Of a DNA stretch of 64,000 nt, positions 43,399 through 52,804 are shown piece by piece; the first letter of the stretch is position 1; every line of letters starts with the position of its first letter. The notes beneath the pieces are model-generated. The model did no database searches. It was given only the letters and a program-made list of their open reading frames with translations, and was not told the origin of the DNA. The position numbers were made by a program, and so were the translations under genes. This stretch comes from Devosia oryzisoli (GTDB lineage Bacteria; Pseudomonadota; Alphaproteobacteria; Rhizobiales; Devosiaceae): NCBI RefSeq assembly GCF_014837245.1, contig NZ_JACYFU010000001.1, forward strand, positions 1,116,001 to 1,180,000, written 5' to 3'.

Positions 43399-43515
43399 CA
43401 CCCCCACCCGGCCTCCCCCGTCGAGGGGGAGGAGTCGCATCGGAGTTGGGGCGCTGAAGGTGGCCGACACGCCGATAGGACTCCCTCCCCCTTGCGGGGA
43501 GGCTGGGGTGGGGGG
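43399..43515. repeat. Paired G-rich/C-rich palindromic repeat between iolC and iolD
   Basis: Two hairpins flank about 50 bases: CCTCCCCC/GGGGGAGG (43412-43432) and CCTCCCC/GGGGAGG (43484-43502), with CACCCCCACCCGG outside on the left and its near complement CTGGGGTGGGGGG on the right. The symmetrical layout is that of a dispersed intergenic repeat or small mobile element in this GC-rich group. It fills most of the 301-base iolC-iolD gap. Confidence 0.65.
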
Positions 43516-43627
43516 TGAAGGAACTGGATTTGAAGACCTGATTGCTGGTGCGACCGATGCGAATTGCCGGTGCACTAGGGCGAAGGCCCACTGAGTGGGA
43601 AATGTTGGTTTCGATGAGGACGCGGCA

Positions 43628-45475
43628 ATGAGCCAGAAGACTGTTCGATTGACGATGGCGCAGGCCGTGGCGCGGTTCATGACGGCGCAGATGACGGTGA
43701 TCGACGGCGAGACCGTTCCGATCTTCGGCGGGTTCTGGGCCATTTTCGGGCATGGCAACGTGGCCGGGATCGGCGAGGCGCTGCATGGCGTCAAGGACAC
43801 ACTGCCGACCTATCGTGGGCAAAACGAGCAGAGCATGGCCCATGCGGCCATCGGCTACGCCAAGGCCAGTTTCCGGCGGCGGTTCATGGCGTGCACCACC
43901 TCCATCGGACCGGGGGCGCTCAATATGGTGACTGCGGCCGCCCTGGCGCATGTGAACCGCATTCCGGTGCTGCTGCTGCCCGGCGACGTGTTTGCCAACC
44001 GGCTGCCCGACCCTGTGCTGCAGCAGGTGGAAAGCTTTGGCGATGGCACCGTTTCGGCTAACGACTGCTTCCGTCCCGTCAGCCGCTATTTCGACCGTAT
44101 TACGCGGCCCGAGCAGATCATCCCGGCCCTGCGCCGCGCCATGCAGGTTTTGACCGACCCGGCCGAGTGCGGCCCGGTGACCCTGTCGCTCTGCCAGGAC
44201 GTGCAGGCCGAGGCCTACGACTACCCCGAGAGCTTCTTTGCCCAAAAAGTGTGGGTGCCGCGCCGGATTATGCCCGATGCGGACGAGTTCGCCGAGGCCG
44301 CAGCCGCGATCAAACTAGCCAAGAAGCCCGTCATCATCGCCGGTGGCGGCGTGCTCTATTCGGAAGCCAGCGAGGCGCTTTCCGAATTTTCCCAGGCGCA
44401 CGGCATACCGGTGATGGAAACCCAGGCGGGGAAAAGCTCCCTGCCCCATGCCCATCGGCTCAACATGGGCAGCGTAGGCGTCACCGGATCATCGGCCTCG
44501 AACCTGCTGGCGGAAGAGGCCGACGTGGTGTTGGCCGTGGGAACGCGGCTGCAGGACTTTACCACCGGATCCTGGGCGCTGTTCCAGAACCCAGACCTCA
44601 AGATCGTCGGCCTCAATGTGCAGGTGTTCGACGCCATGAAGCACAATGCGCTGCCGCTGGTGGCCGATGCGCGCGTCGGGCTGGAAGCGCTGGATGCGGC
44701 CCTGACGGGTTGGCAGGTTGATTCCGCCTGGACCGACAAGGCTTTGACTGCAAAGGACATCTGGATCGGTGAGGCCGATGAGGCGCGCGCCGCATCCAAT
44801 GTCGAACTGCCCTCGGATGGCCAAGTCATCGGTGCGGTGCAGCGCGGCCGAACCAAGGCAACGCTGGTGTGCGCTTCGGGCGGCCTGCCGGGTGAATTGC
44901 ACAAGCTCTGGCGCGCCGATGGGCCCGGCAGCTATCACCTCGACTACGGCTTTTCGACCATGGGCTACGAGATCGCCGGTGGGGTGGGTGTTGCACTGGC
45001 CAGGCCCGATGAGGACGTGGTCGTCATGGTCGGCGACGGCTCGTATCTCATGATGAACTCGGAGATCGTCTCGGCTGCGATGATGGGCCTGCGCCTCACC
45101 ATCGTGGTGCTCGACAATGCGGGCTATGGCTGCATCAACCGGCTGCAGATGGCGACCGGGGGAGCCAATTTCAACAATCTCTTCCGCGACACCTACCACG
45201 TGAACCTGCCCAATGTGGACTTTGCAGCGCACGCTGCGGCGATGGGCGCAACGGCGAAGAAGGTGGCTTCGGTGAGCGAACTCGAGACGGCACTGGCCGA
45301 AAGCGAAGGCGCGGCGGGGGTGCATGTGTTCGTGATCGATACCGACCCGCTGATCACCACAGAAGCCGGTGGGCACTGGTGGGACGTGGCGGTGCCGGAA
45401 GTCAGTGAGCGGCCACAGGTGAACGCGGCGCGCGAGGCCTATGTGAAAGCGCTGAAGGCGCAGCGGGCGGGGTAG
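43628..45475 (+). CDS. iolD: 3D-(3,5/4)-trihydroxycyclohexane-1,2-dione hydrolase
   Basis: A 615-residue thiamine-diphosphate enzyme that opens the inositol ring. The PYR domain includes YRGQNEQSMAHAAIGYAKAS with the catalytic Glu, the central domain KPVIIAGGGVLYSEASEALS, and the PP domain the ThDP motif GDGSYLMMNSEIVSAAMMGL with DNAGYGCINRLQ. I chose ATG 43628, giving MSQKTVRLTMAQAVARFM as in known IolD; the frame to 43595 adds intergenic codons. It is the third inositol step, between the dehydratase IolE and the isomerase IolB. Confidence 0.94.
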   Translation: MSQKTVRLTMAQAVARFMTAQMTVIDGETVPIFGGFWAIFGHGNVAGIGEALHGVKDTLPTYRGQNEQSMAHAAIGYAKASFRRRFMACTTSIGPGALNMVTAAALAHVNRIPVLLLPGDVFANRLPDPVLQQVESFGDGTVSANDCFRPVSRYFDRITRPEQIIPALRRAMQVLTDPAECGPVTLSLCQDVQAEAYDYPESFFAQKVWVPRRIMPDADEFAEAAAAIKLAKKPVIIAGGGVLYSEASEALSEFSQAHGIPVMETQAGKSSLPHAHRLNMGSVGVTGSSASNLLAEEADVVLAVGTRLQDFTTGSWALFQNPDLKIVGLNVQVFDAMKHNALPLVADARVGLEALDAALTGWQVDSAWTDKALTAKDIWIGEADEARAASNVELPSDGQVIGAVQRGRTKATLVCASGGLPGELHKLWRADGPGSYHLDYGFSTMGYEIAGGVGVALARPDEDVVVMVGDGSYLMMNSEIVSAAMMGLRLTIVVLDNAGYGCINRLQMATGGANFNNLFRDTYHVNLPNVDFAAHAAAMGATAKKVASVSELETALAESEGAAGVHVFVIDTDPLITTEAGGHWWDVAVPEVSERPQVNAAREAYVKALKAQRAG

Positions 45476-45497
45476 GACTGGGCTTGACGCTGGCGTC

Positions 45498-45586
45498 ACC
45501 ACCGGGCTTGTCCCGGTGGTCCATGCGGGGACGCGGCTGCGTTGTGAGATCGACTGCCGGAACAGGGTTTCCCGCTTTCGCGGGAA
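45498..45586. repeat. Two palindromic repeat units between iolD and iolE
   Basis: ACCACCGGG/CCCGGTGGT (45498-45520) and TTCCCGC/GCGGGAA with loop TTTC (45569-45586). The second matches the core of the units at 47855-47916. Elements with CCCGCGAAAGCGGGAA cores are widely dispersed REP-like sequences in alphaproteobacteria. Confidence 0.7.
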
Positions 45587-45714
45587 TGAAACTGTGGAAA
45601 TGGGAATGACACCGTGGGGGCTGAATGACGCCCTGCAAAATGTTCTCGGTGAGCCGTGACGATGATGCCCCGCGTGAATGAGAAAGATAGGCGCGTTGGC
45701 GCCGGGAGAGAGCA

Positions 45715-46632
45715 ATGAAGGCCAAGCTTGGCATGTCGCCCATCGCGTGGTGGAACGACGATCTGGTGGAACTGAGCGACGACGTCTCGCTCGAAGAGTG
45801 CCTGCGGCAGTCGCGCTCGGCCGGGTTCACCGGCATGGAAAAGGGACGGCGCTTTCCCGACGATCCGGAGGTGATGCTGCCGATCCTGCGGGCGGCCGAC
45901 GTGACGCTGTGCGGCGGCTGGTTTTCCGGCACGCTGGTGGATGAGGAGCTTGCTGCCAACAAGGACCGTATTGCCCCGATGATCGAGCTCTTCAAGGCTG
46001 TCGATGCGCCGTGCATCGTCTATGGCGAGGTGGGCCGGTCGATCCAGGGCAAGCGCGAGGTGCCGCTGGCGCGAAAGCCGAAGCTCTCGGACGACGAGAT
46101 GAAGGCTTATGCCAGGAAGGTCACCGAATTCGGCGAGTGGTGCGCCGAGCAGGGCATGCCGCTGAGCTATCATCACCATATGGCGGCGGTAGTGGAGACC
46201 GAGGCGGAACTAGACGCCTTCATGGCGGCATCGGGCGCGGGCATCCCGCTCCTGCTCGATGCGGGGCACCTGGCGTTTGCCGGCGGCGACGTGCTGCGAG
46301 CCATCGACAAGCATCACGCGCGGATCAACCACGTGCACGTCAAGGACATCCGGCAGGCGGTTGTCGACGGGCTCGATCGGACCAAGCAGAGTTTCCTCGA
46401 TGCCGTGGCGCTCGGGGCCTTTACGGTGCCGGGGGATGGGTCGCTCGACTTCGGCGCCATCGTGCAGCGGCTGGCAGACCATGGCTACGAGGGCTGGTTC
46501 GTGGTGGAAGCCGAACAGGACCCGAAGAAAAACCCGCCGCTCAAAATGGCGCAAGTGGGCCATGCCGAATTGATGCGCGTGATGAACGCAGCAGGATATA
46601 CGGTTGAGACGCAGGGGTTTCCGAAGGGGTGA
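45715..46632 (+). CDS. iolE: Myo-inosose-2 dehydratase
   Basis: A 305-residue TIM-barrel enzyme of the xylose isomerase-like fold that dehydrates 2-keto-myo-inositol. Opening residues KLGMSPIAWWNDDLVELSDD are family-specific. The metal site draws on E in GYEGWFVVEAEQDP, the His pair in LSYHHHMAAVVET, D in LLLDAGHLAFAGGD and H in INHVHVKDIRQ. GGGAGAGAG precedes the ATG. It acts right after the inositol dehydrogenase IolG and before IolD. Confidence 0.94.
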   Translation: MKAKLGMSPIAWWNDDLVELSDDVSLEECLRQSRSAGFTGMEKGRRFPDDPEVMLPILRAADVTLCGGWFSGTLVDEELAANKDRIAPMIELFKAVDAPCIVYGEVGRSIQGKREVPLARKPKLSDDEMKAYARKVTEFGEWCAEQGMPLSYHHHMAAVVETEAELDAFMAASGAGIPLLLDAGHLAFAGGDVLRAIDKHHARINHVHVKDIRQAVVDGLDRTKQSFLDAVALGAFTVPGDGSLDFGAIVQRLADHGYEGWFVVEAEQDPKKNPPLKMAQVGHAELMRVMNAAGYTVETQGFPKG

Positions 46633-46801
46633 GTTTTCCGCCGGACGTGCTAGACACGTCTCAAGAGCAGTGACGGCTTGACCCCTCATTACCCGGCGCG
46701 TCCGGGTGGCAGTGGCCACGAAGCCTTGGGGCGAGATGGATTGCCGGGACACGCCCGGCCATGGCGCCGGCGACTGCAGACACGAGAGATGGAAAAGGCC
46801 G

Positions 46802-47053
46802 ATGGCGCTGAAGCAGAACGACGTCAATTGGTTTCGACCGCTGTGGCGGCGGATTGCCCTGGTGGTGTTCCTGGTGATCTGGCTGGCCTGGGAAGCCATC
46901 TGGACCAGGGAAACGTTTTGGATCGTGCTGGTAGGCGCGGCGCTGGCCTATGCGCTCTACAATTTCTTCTACGCATTTCCCAAAGAGGAGCCGATCAATG
47001 AGCAAGTCCCCCCTCCTCGTCAAAGCGACGGACCAGACGGGCAAGATTCATGA
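46802..47053 (+). CDS. Small membrane protein inside the inositol operon
   Basis: An 83-residue protein with two predicted helices: IALVVFLVIWLAWEAIW and FWIVLVGAALAYALYNFFYA, then a polar tail with KEEPINEQVPPPRQ. ATG 46802 has a weak GGAAAAGG element about 4 bases upstream. Its last 56 bases overlap the start of iolB in another frame, which suggests translational coupling. I do not recognise a named family. Its place between iolE and iolB suggests it is co-expressed with inositol catabolism, but there is no direct sign of transport or catalysis. Confidence 0.65.
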   Translation: MALKQNDVNWFRPLWRRIALVVFLVIWLAWEAIWTRETFWIVLVGAALAYALYNFFYAFPKEEPINEQVPPPRQSDGPDGQDS

Positions 47054-47798
47054 TGTCACCCCGCAATCGGCGGGCTGGACGCATGTGGGCTTCGAGTTGC
47101 ACAAGCTTAAAGCCGGCGAAGCCAGCGGCGGGCAGACCGGGGAGCGCGAAATCTGCCTGGTGCTGGTCGGCGGCAAGGGGCGCTTTGCCGTCGATGGCGA
47201 GGATTTCGGTGAACTCGGCGAGCGCATGAGCCCATTCGAGGGCGCGCCCTGGGCGCTCTATGTGCCGGCGGGTCGCGACTGGGCGGTGGACGCGACGACC
47301 GATCTCGAACTGGCGGTGTGCTCTGCGCCGGGCGGCGGCGACTTTAGCGCCAAGGTCATCCCGCCGGGGACGCATCCGCGACTGTCGCGCGGCAAGGGTG
47401 CCAATGTGCGGCACGTCTACAACATCATGCCTGAAGACGATCAGTCGGCCAACGCGCTGCTGGTGGTGGAAGTGATCACCCCGCAGGGCAACACCTCGTC
47501 CTACCCGCCGCACAAGCATGATCAGGACAACCTGCCGCATGAAAGCCAGTTGGAAGAGACGTACTACCACCGCGTGAACCCGCCGCAGGGTTTCGCGTTC
47601 CAGCGCGTCTATACGGACGACCGGAGCCTCGATGAGGCGATGGCGGTGGAGGATGGAGACGTGACGCTGGTGCCGCGCGGCTATCATCCGGTGGCGACAA
47701 CGGCGGGGTATGATCTCTATTACCTCAACGTCATGGCGGGGCCGAAGCGGGTGTGGAAGTTCCACAATGCGCCCGAACATGAGTGGATGCTGAAGTAG
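46998..47798 (+). CDS. iolB: 5-deoxy-glucuronate isomerase
   Basis: A 266-residue bicupin enzyme converting 5-deoxy-glucuronate to 5-dehydro-2-deoxygluconate, the IolC substrate. Conserved segments are GWTHVGFELHKLKAGE, YPPHKHDQDNLPHESQLEET with the metal-binding HxH and Glu, YYHRVNPPQGFAFQRVYTDD and VPRGYHPVATTAGYDLYYLN. ATG 46998 has GAGGAG upstream and gives the family's normal N-terminus. It ends the plus-strand inositol genes and is convergent with iolG. Confidence 0.93.
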   Translation: MSKSPLLVKATDQTGKIHDVTPQSAGWTHVGFELHKLKAGEASGGQTGEREICLVLVGGKGRFAVDGEDFGELGERMSPFEGAPWALYVPAGRDWAVDATTDLELAVCSAPGGGDFSAKVIPPGTHPRLSRGKGANVRHVYNIMPEDDQSANALLVVEVITPQGNTSSYPPHKHDQDNLPHESQLEETYYHRVNPPQGFAFQRVYTDDRSLDEAMAVEDGDVTLVPRGYHPVATTAGYDLYYLNVMAGPKRVWKFHNAPEHEWMLK

Positions 47799-47854
47799 GC
47801 TGTGGGCCGCACTTGGGGCTTTTGCGCTTTCGGTGCCTTTTCCCTCTCAGTGTC

Positions 47855-47916
47855 ATTCCCGCGAAAGCGGGAATCTCTATTGCTGTCGCAAACGGAGGTC
47901 CCCGCTTTCGCGGGGA
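47855..47916. repeat. Two REP-like palindromes between iolB and iolG
   Basis: ATTCCCGC-GAAA-GCGGGAAT (47855-47874) and TCCCCGC-TTTC-GCGGGGA (47899-47916) are perfect hairpins in opposite orientation, 24 bases apart. They sit between convergent genes and may also act as terminators. The core matches 45569-45586. Confidence 0.75.
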
Positions 47917-47939
47917 TGACACCGTGGGTGTGGCGAGGC

Positions 47940-48977
47940 TTAGCGGCCTTGGAAGACGGATTTGTCGGCTAGGGCGCCGGTGATCTCGCTCACCTTGACT
48001 GCCCTGCCCTCCTTGACGGATTTCAGCGCGGCTTCGGCCAGTGCGAGTGCGACGAGGCCATCGGCGCCGCTTGGGGTGGCCGCAGATTTTGATTCAACGC
48101 AATCGACGAAAGCGCAGATTTCGCGGGCATATGCCTCGGTGTAGCGGGTCATGAAGAAGTCGTGCAGCGGCGGACGGGTGTAGCCCGAGCCGTTGGCGAT
48201 TTCGATGGAGACCGGGCGCTGGTTCTCGGCAGCGACGGCGCCTTCGGAGCCGTGGACCTCGATGCGCTGGTCGTAGCCATAGGTAGCGCGGCGCGAGTTG
48301 GAGATGGTCGCGTGCTTGCCCGAGGCGGTGGAGAGCATGACCGAGGCGCTGTCGTAGTCGCCGGCGGTGCCGATGGCCTCGTCCACGAGGACGGAGGCCT
48401 GGGCGGTGACGGTGTCGATCTCTTCGCCCAGGAGATAGCGGGCCATGTCGAAATCGTGGATGGTCATGTCGCGGAAAATGCCGCCCGAGCGCTTGATGTA
48501 GTCGACGGGCGGGGCGCCGGGATCGCGCGAGACGATGGTCACCATCTCGACTTCGCCGATGCGATCTTCGTCGATAGCCTGCTTGACGGCCTGGAAGTGC
48601 GGATCGAAGCGGCGGTTGAAGCCGACCATGAGCGTCGCGCCCTCGGCGTCGACCACCTTGAGGCAGGCCTTGACGCGCTCGACATCGAGATCGATCGGCT
48701 TTTCGCAGAAGATCGCCTTACCGGCACGGGCGAAGCGCTCGATCAGGTCGGCATGGGTATCGGTGGGCGTGCAGATGACCACCGCGTCGATATCATCGGC
48801 CTTCTCGATGGCGTCGATGGAGCGCACTTCGGCGCCATACTGCCCGGCGAGGTCAGTCGCGGCCTTCTCGAAGGCATCGGCAACGGCCACGAGACGGGCC
48901 AAGGGATTAGCGGTGACGGCCTTGGCGTGCACCTTGCCGATGCGGCCAGCGCCCAGGAGGCCAAAACGGACTGTCAT
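47940..48977 (-). CDS. iolG: Inositol 2-dehydrogenase
   Basis: A 345-residue Gfo/Idh/MocA-family enzyme that oxidises myo-inositol to 2-keto-myo-inositol with NAD. The NAD loop is GLLGAGRIGKVHAKA, the catalytic Lys is in FCEKPIDLDVE, and the active-site segment with Asp and His is GIFRDMTIHDFDMARYLLGE. ATG 48977 has GGTGGAG upstream; a GTG 15 bases earlier has no ribosome site. It is encoded opposite to the other iol genes, yet shares their operator motif, so it belongs to the same regulon. Confidence 0.92.
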   Translation of the reverse strand: MTVRFGLLGAGRIGKVHAKAVTANPLARLVAVADAFEKAATDLAGQYGAEVRSIDAIEKADDIDAVVICTPTDTHADLIERFARAGKAIFCEKPIDLDVERVKACLKVVDAEGATLMVGFNRRFDPHFQAVKQAIDEDRIGEVEMVTIVSRDPGAPPVDYIKRSGGIFRDMTIHDFDMARYLLGEEIDTVTAQASVLVDEAIGTAGDYDSASVMLSTASGKHATISNSRRATYGYDQRIEVHGSEGAVAAENQRPVSIEIANGSGYTRPPLHDFFMTRYTEAYAREICAFVDCVESKSAATPSGADGLVALALAEAALKSVKEGRAVKVSEITGALADKSVFQGR

Positions 48978-49054
48978 AGCGATAAACTCCACCGAAAAAG
49001 GCCGGGGTACCGGCCGAATTGATGGCGGAATAAGTAGACGATTTGCGCACCGGG

Positions 49055-49070
49055 TGGAACGGGAATTCCA
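49055..49070. promoter_or_regulatory. Candidate IolR operator upstream of iolG
   Basis: TGGAA (49055-49059), six bases, TTCCA (49066-49070): a perfect match to the core found before iolR, about 80-90 bases upstream of the iolG ATG on the opposite strand. Confidence 0.7.
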
Positions 49071-49112
49071 TCCGGGCGGAGCGACGAAATGGCACTCGTT
49101 GCGTCCGAAGGC

Positions 49113-49568
49113 TCAGTGTTCGCGGGCGCGTTCGAGGATGCGCTTGCACTCGAGCAGTTCGCGAAGGACTTCCGAGAGCCGGTGCCGGTCCTCTTCGTCG
49201 AGCGCGGGGCTGGCGGTCATCTCGGCCTCTTCCAGTTCGGCCTCGTCGCCGGCATTCTCGGCCTGCTCGATCATGGGCAGGATTTCGTCGAGCCCCTTGC
49301 CTTCGCCAACGGCGATGACATAGCGCGGCCCCTGCTCCTTGATGATGCGCTGCACACCCTTGATGGTGAAGCCCTGATCGTAGAGGAGATGGCGGATGCC
49401 GCGCAGCAGCATCACGTCCTCGGGCCGGTAATAGCGGCGGCCGCCGCCACGTTTCAGCGGCTTAATGGTAGAGAATCGGGTTTCCCAGAAGCGCAGGACA
49501 TGCTGGGGCAGGTCGAGCTCTTCAGCGGCCTCTGAGATGGTTCGGAAGGCGTCTGGCGACTTGTCCAA
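49113..49568 (-). CDS. MerR-family regulator
   Basis: A 151-residue protein with the MerR helix-turn-helix at the N-terminus: [20 protein letters not shown], then [21 protein letters not shown] coiled-coil-like acidic region follows ([15 protein letters not shown]) and a charged C-terminal helix. There is no cysteine-based metal site, so it is not a metal sensor. A MerR-type gene of this kind following ihfA is a standard arrangement in Hyphomicrobiales. It lies 27 bases after ihfA and is probably co-transcribed. Targets are unknown. Confidence 0.88.
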   Translation of the reverse strand: MDKSPDAFRTISEAAEELDLPQHVLRFWETRFSTIKPLKRGGGRRYYRPEDVMLLRGIRHLLYDQGFTIKGVQRIIKEQGPRYVIAVGEGKGLDEILPMIEQAENAGDEAELEEAEMTASPALDEEDRHRLSEVLRELLECKRILERAREH

Positions 49569-49595
49569 ACCTAAAGTCCCCCGGGCAAGAAACCC

Positions 49596-49907
49596 TTATT
49601 TACCAGAGCCGACCATAGACTTGTTGATCTTGGACTTCAACACGTTGGATGGTTTGAACACAAGAACCTGTCGCGGGAGGATCGGCACCTCCTCGCCGGT
49701 CTTGGGATTGCGTCCGATACGCTCGTTTTTCGAGCGAACCTGGAAGGAGCCGAAAGAGGACAGCTTGACGTTGGAGCCGGTGACCAGGGCATCGGTGATC
49801 AACTCGAGCACCCGCTCGACCAATTCGGCCGACTCGGTTCGCGACAGCCCCACGGAGCCATACACCGCCTCAGCCAGATCGGCCCGCGTTATCGTCTTCT
49901 GCGCCAT
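49596..49907 (-). CDS. ihfA: Integration host factor alpha subunit
   Basis: A 103-residue HU/IHF-family DNA-bending protein. It opens [20 protein letters not shown] and has the DNA-binding arm signature [20 protein letters not shown], with the tip Pro in GRNPKTG, followed by [12 protein letters not shown]. The [16 protein letters not shown] segment is typical of the alpha subunit. It pairs with IhfB encoded elsewhere to bend DNA at specific sites, including sigma-54 promoters such as that at 23318. Confidence 0.95.
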   Translation of the reverse strand: MAQKTITRADLAEAVYGSVGLSRTESAELVERVLELITDALVTGSNVKLSSFGSFQVRSKNERIGRNPKTGEEVPILPRQVLVFKPSNVLKSKINKSMVGSGK

Positions 49908-50125
49908 TCAGACCCCCAATTGCCTTGGCCCTATTCGCCGCCAGACCGTCGGCGGCAGATTGCTCTTGCATGTGAGGCGTGGCGCACTCGCGTGGCCCTG
50001 CCCTGGGAATTCTTCCCTTTATTGTCAGCGATGCGGCCCCTTTGGGCCGTGGGTCCGCTGCGGGCACCTCCACCCGGAAAGACACTAGCGCTCCCAAACG
50101 CTTAAGGTCAATGCGGCGTGCGCCG

Positions 50126-51103
50126 CTACCAGCGAATCAAGGATGCGCCCCAGGTAAAGCCGCCACCCATGGCCTCGAGCATGACCAGGTCGCCCGTCTT
50201 GATGCGGCCGTCGGCAACCGCGGCGCTCAAAGCCAGGGGAACCGAGGCGGCCGATGTGTTGGCGTGGCGGTCGACTGTGACGACAACCTTTTCGGGCGGC
50301 AGGCCGAGCTTGGCCCCTGCCCCATCGATGATCCGCCGGTTGGCCTGGTGCGGCACGAACCAGTCGAGGTCGGCAACGGTGAAGCCTGTCTGCTCCAGTG
50401 TCGCGTAGACGACGTCGGTGATCTTGCCCACGGCATGGCGGAAGACTTCAGGCCCCTGCATGTGCACGTGGCCGGTCGTTCCGGTCGTCGAGGGACCGCC
50501 GTCGACGTAGAGCTTGTCCCAATGGCGTCCGTCCGAACGCAGGGCGGAGGCGAGAACCCCGCGGTCCGGTTCCCCTTCGGCCAGATCAGCCCGCTCGAGG
50601 ACGACAGCCCCGGCACCGTCTCCGAAAAGAACGCAGGTGGTGCGGTCGGTCCAGTCGAGCAGGCGCGAGAACGTCTCGGCGCCAATGACCAGCACGCGGC
50701 GCGCCAGATTGTTCTTGATGTAGCTGTCGGCGGTGGTGACGGCATAGACGAAGCCGGAGCACACCGCCTGAATGTCGAAGGCGAAGCCGTGGTGCATGCC
50801 AAGCTTCATCTGCACCAGGGTCGCAGCGGACGGGAAGGTGAAGTCCGGGGTGGTGGTGGCAACGATGATGAGATCAATGTCGGCGATCTCGAGACCGGCA
50901 TTGTCCAGCGCTTGGCGGGCGGCCGCTACGGCGAGGTCGGAGGTGAACTCCCCCTCGGCTGCGATGTGGCGCTCCTTGATGCCTACGCGCTGCTGGATCC
51001 ATTCGTCCGAGGTGTCGACGATCTTGGCGAGGTCCTGATTGGTGAGAATCTTCGCCGGGAGATAGCTGCCGACGCCGCGAATGATGGACCGAATTCTGCT
51101 CAC
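50126..51103 (-). CDS. fabH: Beta-ketoacyl-ACP synthase III
   Basis: A 325-residue thiolase-fold enzyme that starts fatty-acid synthesis by condensing acetyl-CoA with malonyl-ACP. The catalytic triad is visible: C115 in [12 protein letters not shown], His in [13 protein letters not shown] and Asn in [14 protein letters not shown]. The N-terminal [20 protein letters not shown] is characteristic. Its start is 5 bases after plsX, and the order plsX-fabH-ihfA is typical of alphaproteobacteria. Confidence 0.96.
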   Translation of the reverse strand: MSRIRSIIRGVGSYLPAKILTNQDLAKIVDTSDEWIQQRVGIKERHIAAEGEFTSDLAVAAARQALDNAGLEIADIDLIIVATTTPDFTFPSAATLVQMKLGMHHGFAFDIQAVCSGFVYAVTTADSYIKNNLARRVLVIGAETFSRLLDWTDRTTCVLFGDGAGAVVLERADLAEGEPDRGVLASALRSDGRHWDKLYVDGGPSTTGTTGHVHMQGPEVFRHAVGKITDVVYATLEQTGFTVADLDWFVPHQANRRIIDGAGAKLGLPPEKVVVTVDRHANTSAASVPLALSAAVADGRIKTGDLVMLEAMGGGFTWGASLIRW

Positions 51104-51108
51104 GCGGA

Positions 51109-52170
51109 CTAAACCTCGGATTGGGTGGGCTGCTCTTGAGCAGGCTTGTGAATGGGGAAGCGCTGCATGGTGTCGCCGATCTTGTCCATGAGACGACTGC
51201 GCGCCATCTCATAGGCGAGGCCGAGGGCGCTCTTGTAGCCAATTTCGTCGGAGCCGCCATGGGACTTGATGACGATGCCGTTGAGGCCCATGAAGACGCC
51301 GCCATTGACGGTGCGCGGGTCCATCTTGCGGCGCAGCGCATTGAGCGCAGATGAGGCCAACAAGGCCCCCAGCCGGCTGACCCAGTTGGCCATTAGCGCG
51401 CTGCGTAGATAGGACGCGACCTGGCGGGCCGTGCCTTCGGCCGTCTTGAGCGCGATGTTGCCGACAAAGCCCTCAGTGACCACGACGTCTACCGTCCCTT
51501 TGCCGATATCATCGCCTTCGACAAAGCCGTGGTAGGTGAAGCCGGCGCCGCTGGCTTCGGAGAGGATCTTGCCGGCCTCCTTGATCGATTCGAGGCCCTT
51601 GACCTCCTCGGTGCCGACATTGAGCAGGCCCACCGTTGGGTTATCCGTGTCGAACAGTGATCGCGCCAATGCGGAGCCAAGGATGGCGTAGTCCACCAGT
51701 TGGCGCGCGTCGGCGCCAATTGTGGCTCCCATGTCGAGCACGATGATGTCGGAGCGCAAAGTCGGCCAGATGGCGGCAATGCCCGGCCGGGAAATCCCTT
51801 CCATGGGACGCAGGCAGAAGGTTGCCATGGCCATGAGCGCGCCGGTGTTGCCCCCGGAAATGGCGACGTCGGCCTCGCCGTCCTTCACCGACTGGATAGC
51901 CATCCACATGGACGACACGCCCTTGCCCTTGCGAAGCGCCTGGCTGGGCTTTTCATCCATGGCGATGACGGTTTCGCAATGGCGCACTTCCGACGCCGGC
52001 TTCAGGTCCGGAAATTCCTCGAGCAGCGGATCGATCTGGCTCTTGATACCGTGAAAGATGAAGCGCGTGTTCTTGCGCTCCTTGAGGGCCAGGTGGGCCC
52101 CGTGGATCACGGCGCGCGGCGCGTTATCACCGCCCATGGCGTCCACGGAAATCGTTATAGAATCGGTCAT
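51109..52170 (-). CDS. plsX: Phosphate acyltransferase PlsX
   Basis: A 353-residue enzyme converting acyl-ACP and phosphate to acyl-phosphate for phospholipid synthesis. It opens with the family mark [19 protein letters not shown] and has [40 protein letters not shown] and [20 protein letters not shown]. Length is normal. It forms an operon with fabH downstream; the YceD-like gene lies 82 bases upstream on the same strand. Confidence 0.96.
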   Translation of the reverse strand: MTDSITISVDAMGGDNAPRAVIHGAHLALKERKNTRFIFHGIKSQIDPLLEEFPDLKPASEVRHCETVIAMDEKPSQALRKGKGVSSMWMAIQSVKDGEADVAISGGNTGALMAMATFCLRPMEGISRPGIAAIWPTLRSDIIVLDMGATIGADARQLVDYAILGSALARSLFDTDNPTVGLLNVGTEEVKGLESIKEAGKILSEASGAGFTYHGFVEGDDIGKGTVDVVVTEGFVGNIALKTAEGTARQVASYLRSALMANWVSRLGALLASSALNALRRKMDPRTVNGGVFMGLNGIVIKSHGGSDEIGYKSALGLAYEMARSRLMDKIGDTMQRFPIHKPAQEQPTQSEV

Positions 52171-52252
52171 TTGTGCCCGTTTTTCGGCCTGCCGGAGCAG
52201 GCACGCAACTTTATCCCATCATCGGGTGGGTGCAACCCCGGCCCGCGGGGCT

Positions 52253-52804
52253 TTATTTTTCGTCGTCGTTGGTGCCCTTGAGGCGCGCCAGGTCAGCAAA
52301 GGGTCCGCTTGGCTTCTCCTTCGGTGCAAGCCCTGATGACTCCAGAGTTTCACCTTCTCTGCGTGGATAGGGGTCGAGTGCAAGGGCCAGCGTCTCAAGC
52401 AACAGAGCGCTAAGGTCCACTTCCGGTCCGTGGATGTGATCGGGAAAGTCTTCGTCGTCGAGGTCGACGAACACTTCAGCGTTGGGAGCCGGCACCTTGT
52501 CCTGGCGCGGCGCTGGCAGGAAGACGCGGTCGATGTCCTCCGCGATCTCCTGATCCACCGGTTCAAAGCTTACTACCGACTTCTGGGTGACCCGTGCCTT
52601 GAGCCCCCCCTCTGCCCGCAGCCCTCCACGAAACGGCACGATGGAAAGGTGTGCCCTGAACATTTGCACCGCAACGATGCCCATCGCTTCGGCAATCGCC
52701 GCCCGTTCACCTTCGTCGGCATCGACATCCAGCGATCGGCCGGACGCTGGCAGCTTGTCGATCCGCACAATGGCATCGAAGATGGGAGGGGACGATGAGG
52801 TCAT
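52253..52804 (-). CDS. YceD/DUF177-family protein
   Basis: A 183-residue member of DUF177, linked in other bacteria and plants to 23S rRNA accumulation. Recognisable parts are LPASGRSLDVDADEGERAAI, and a C-terminal VDLSALLLETLALALDPYP followed by FADLARLKG. The two Cys pairs seen in some YceD proteins are absent, as is common in alphaproteobacteria. It overlaps the end of the upstream chaperone gene by 4 bases, a common pair in this order. The stretch before plsX is 82 bases. Confidence 0.85.
   Translation of the reverse strand: MTSSSPPIFDAIVRIDKLPASGRSLDVDADEGERAAIAEAMGIVAVQMFRAHLSIVPFRGGLRAEGGLKARVTQKSVVSFEPVDQEIAEDIDRVFLPAPRQDKVPAPNAEVFVDLDDEDFPDHIHGPEVDLSALLLETLALALDPYPRREGETLESSGLAPKEKPSGPFADLARLKGTNDDEK

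Noticed and set aside
41737..43800. 687-codon frame opposite iolC
   Set aside because: Antisense shadow; rich in His/Arg/Gln with no domain, and iolC has clear kinase motifs.
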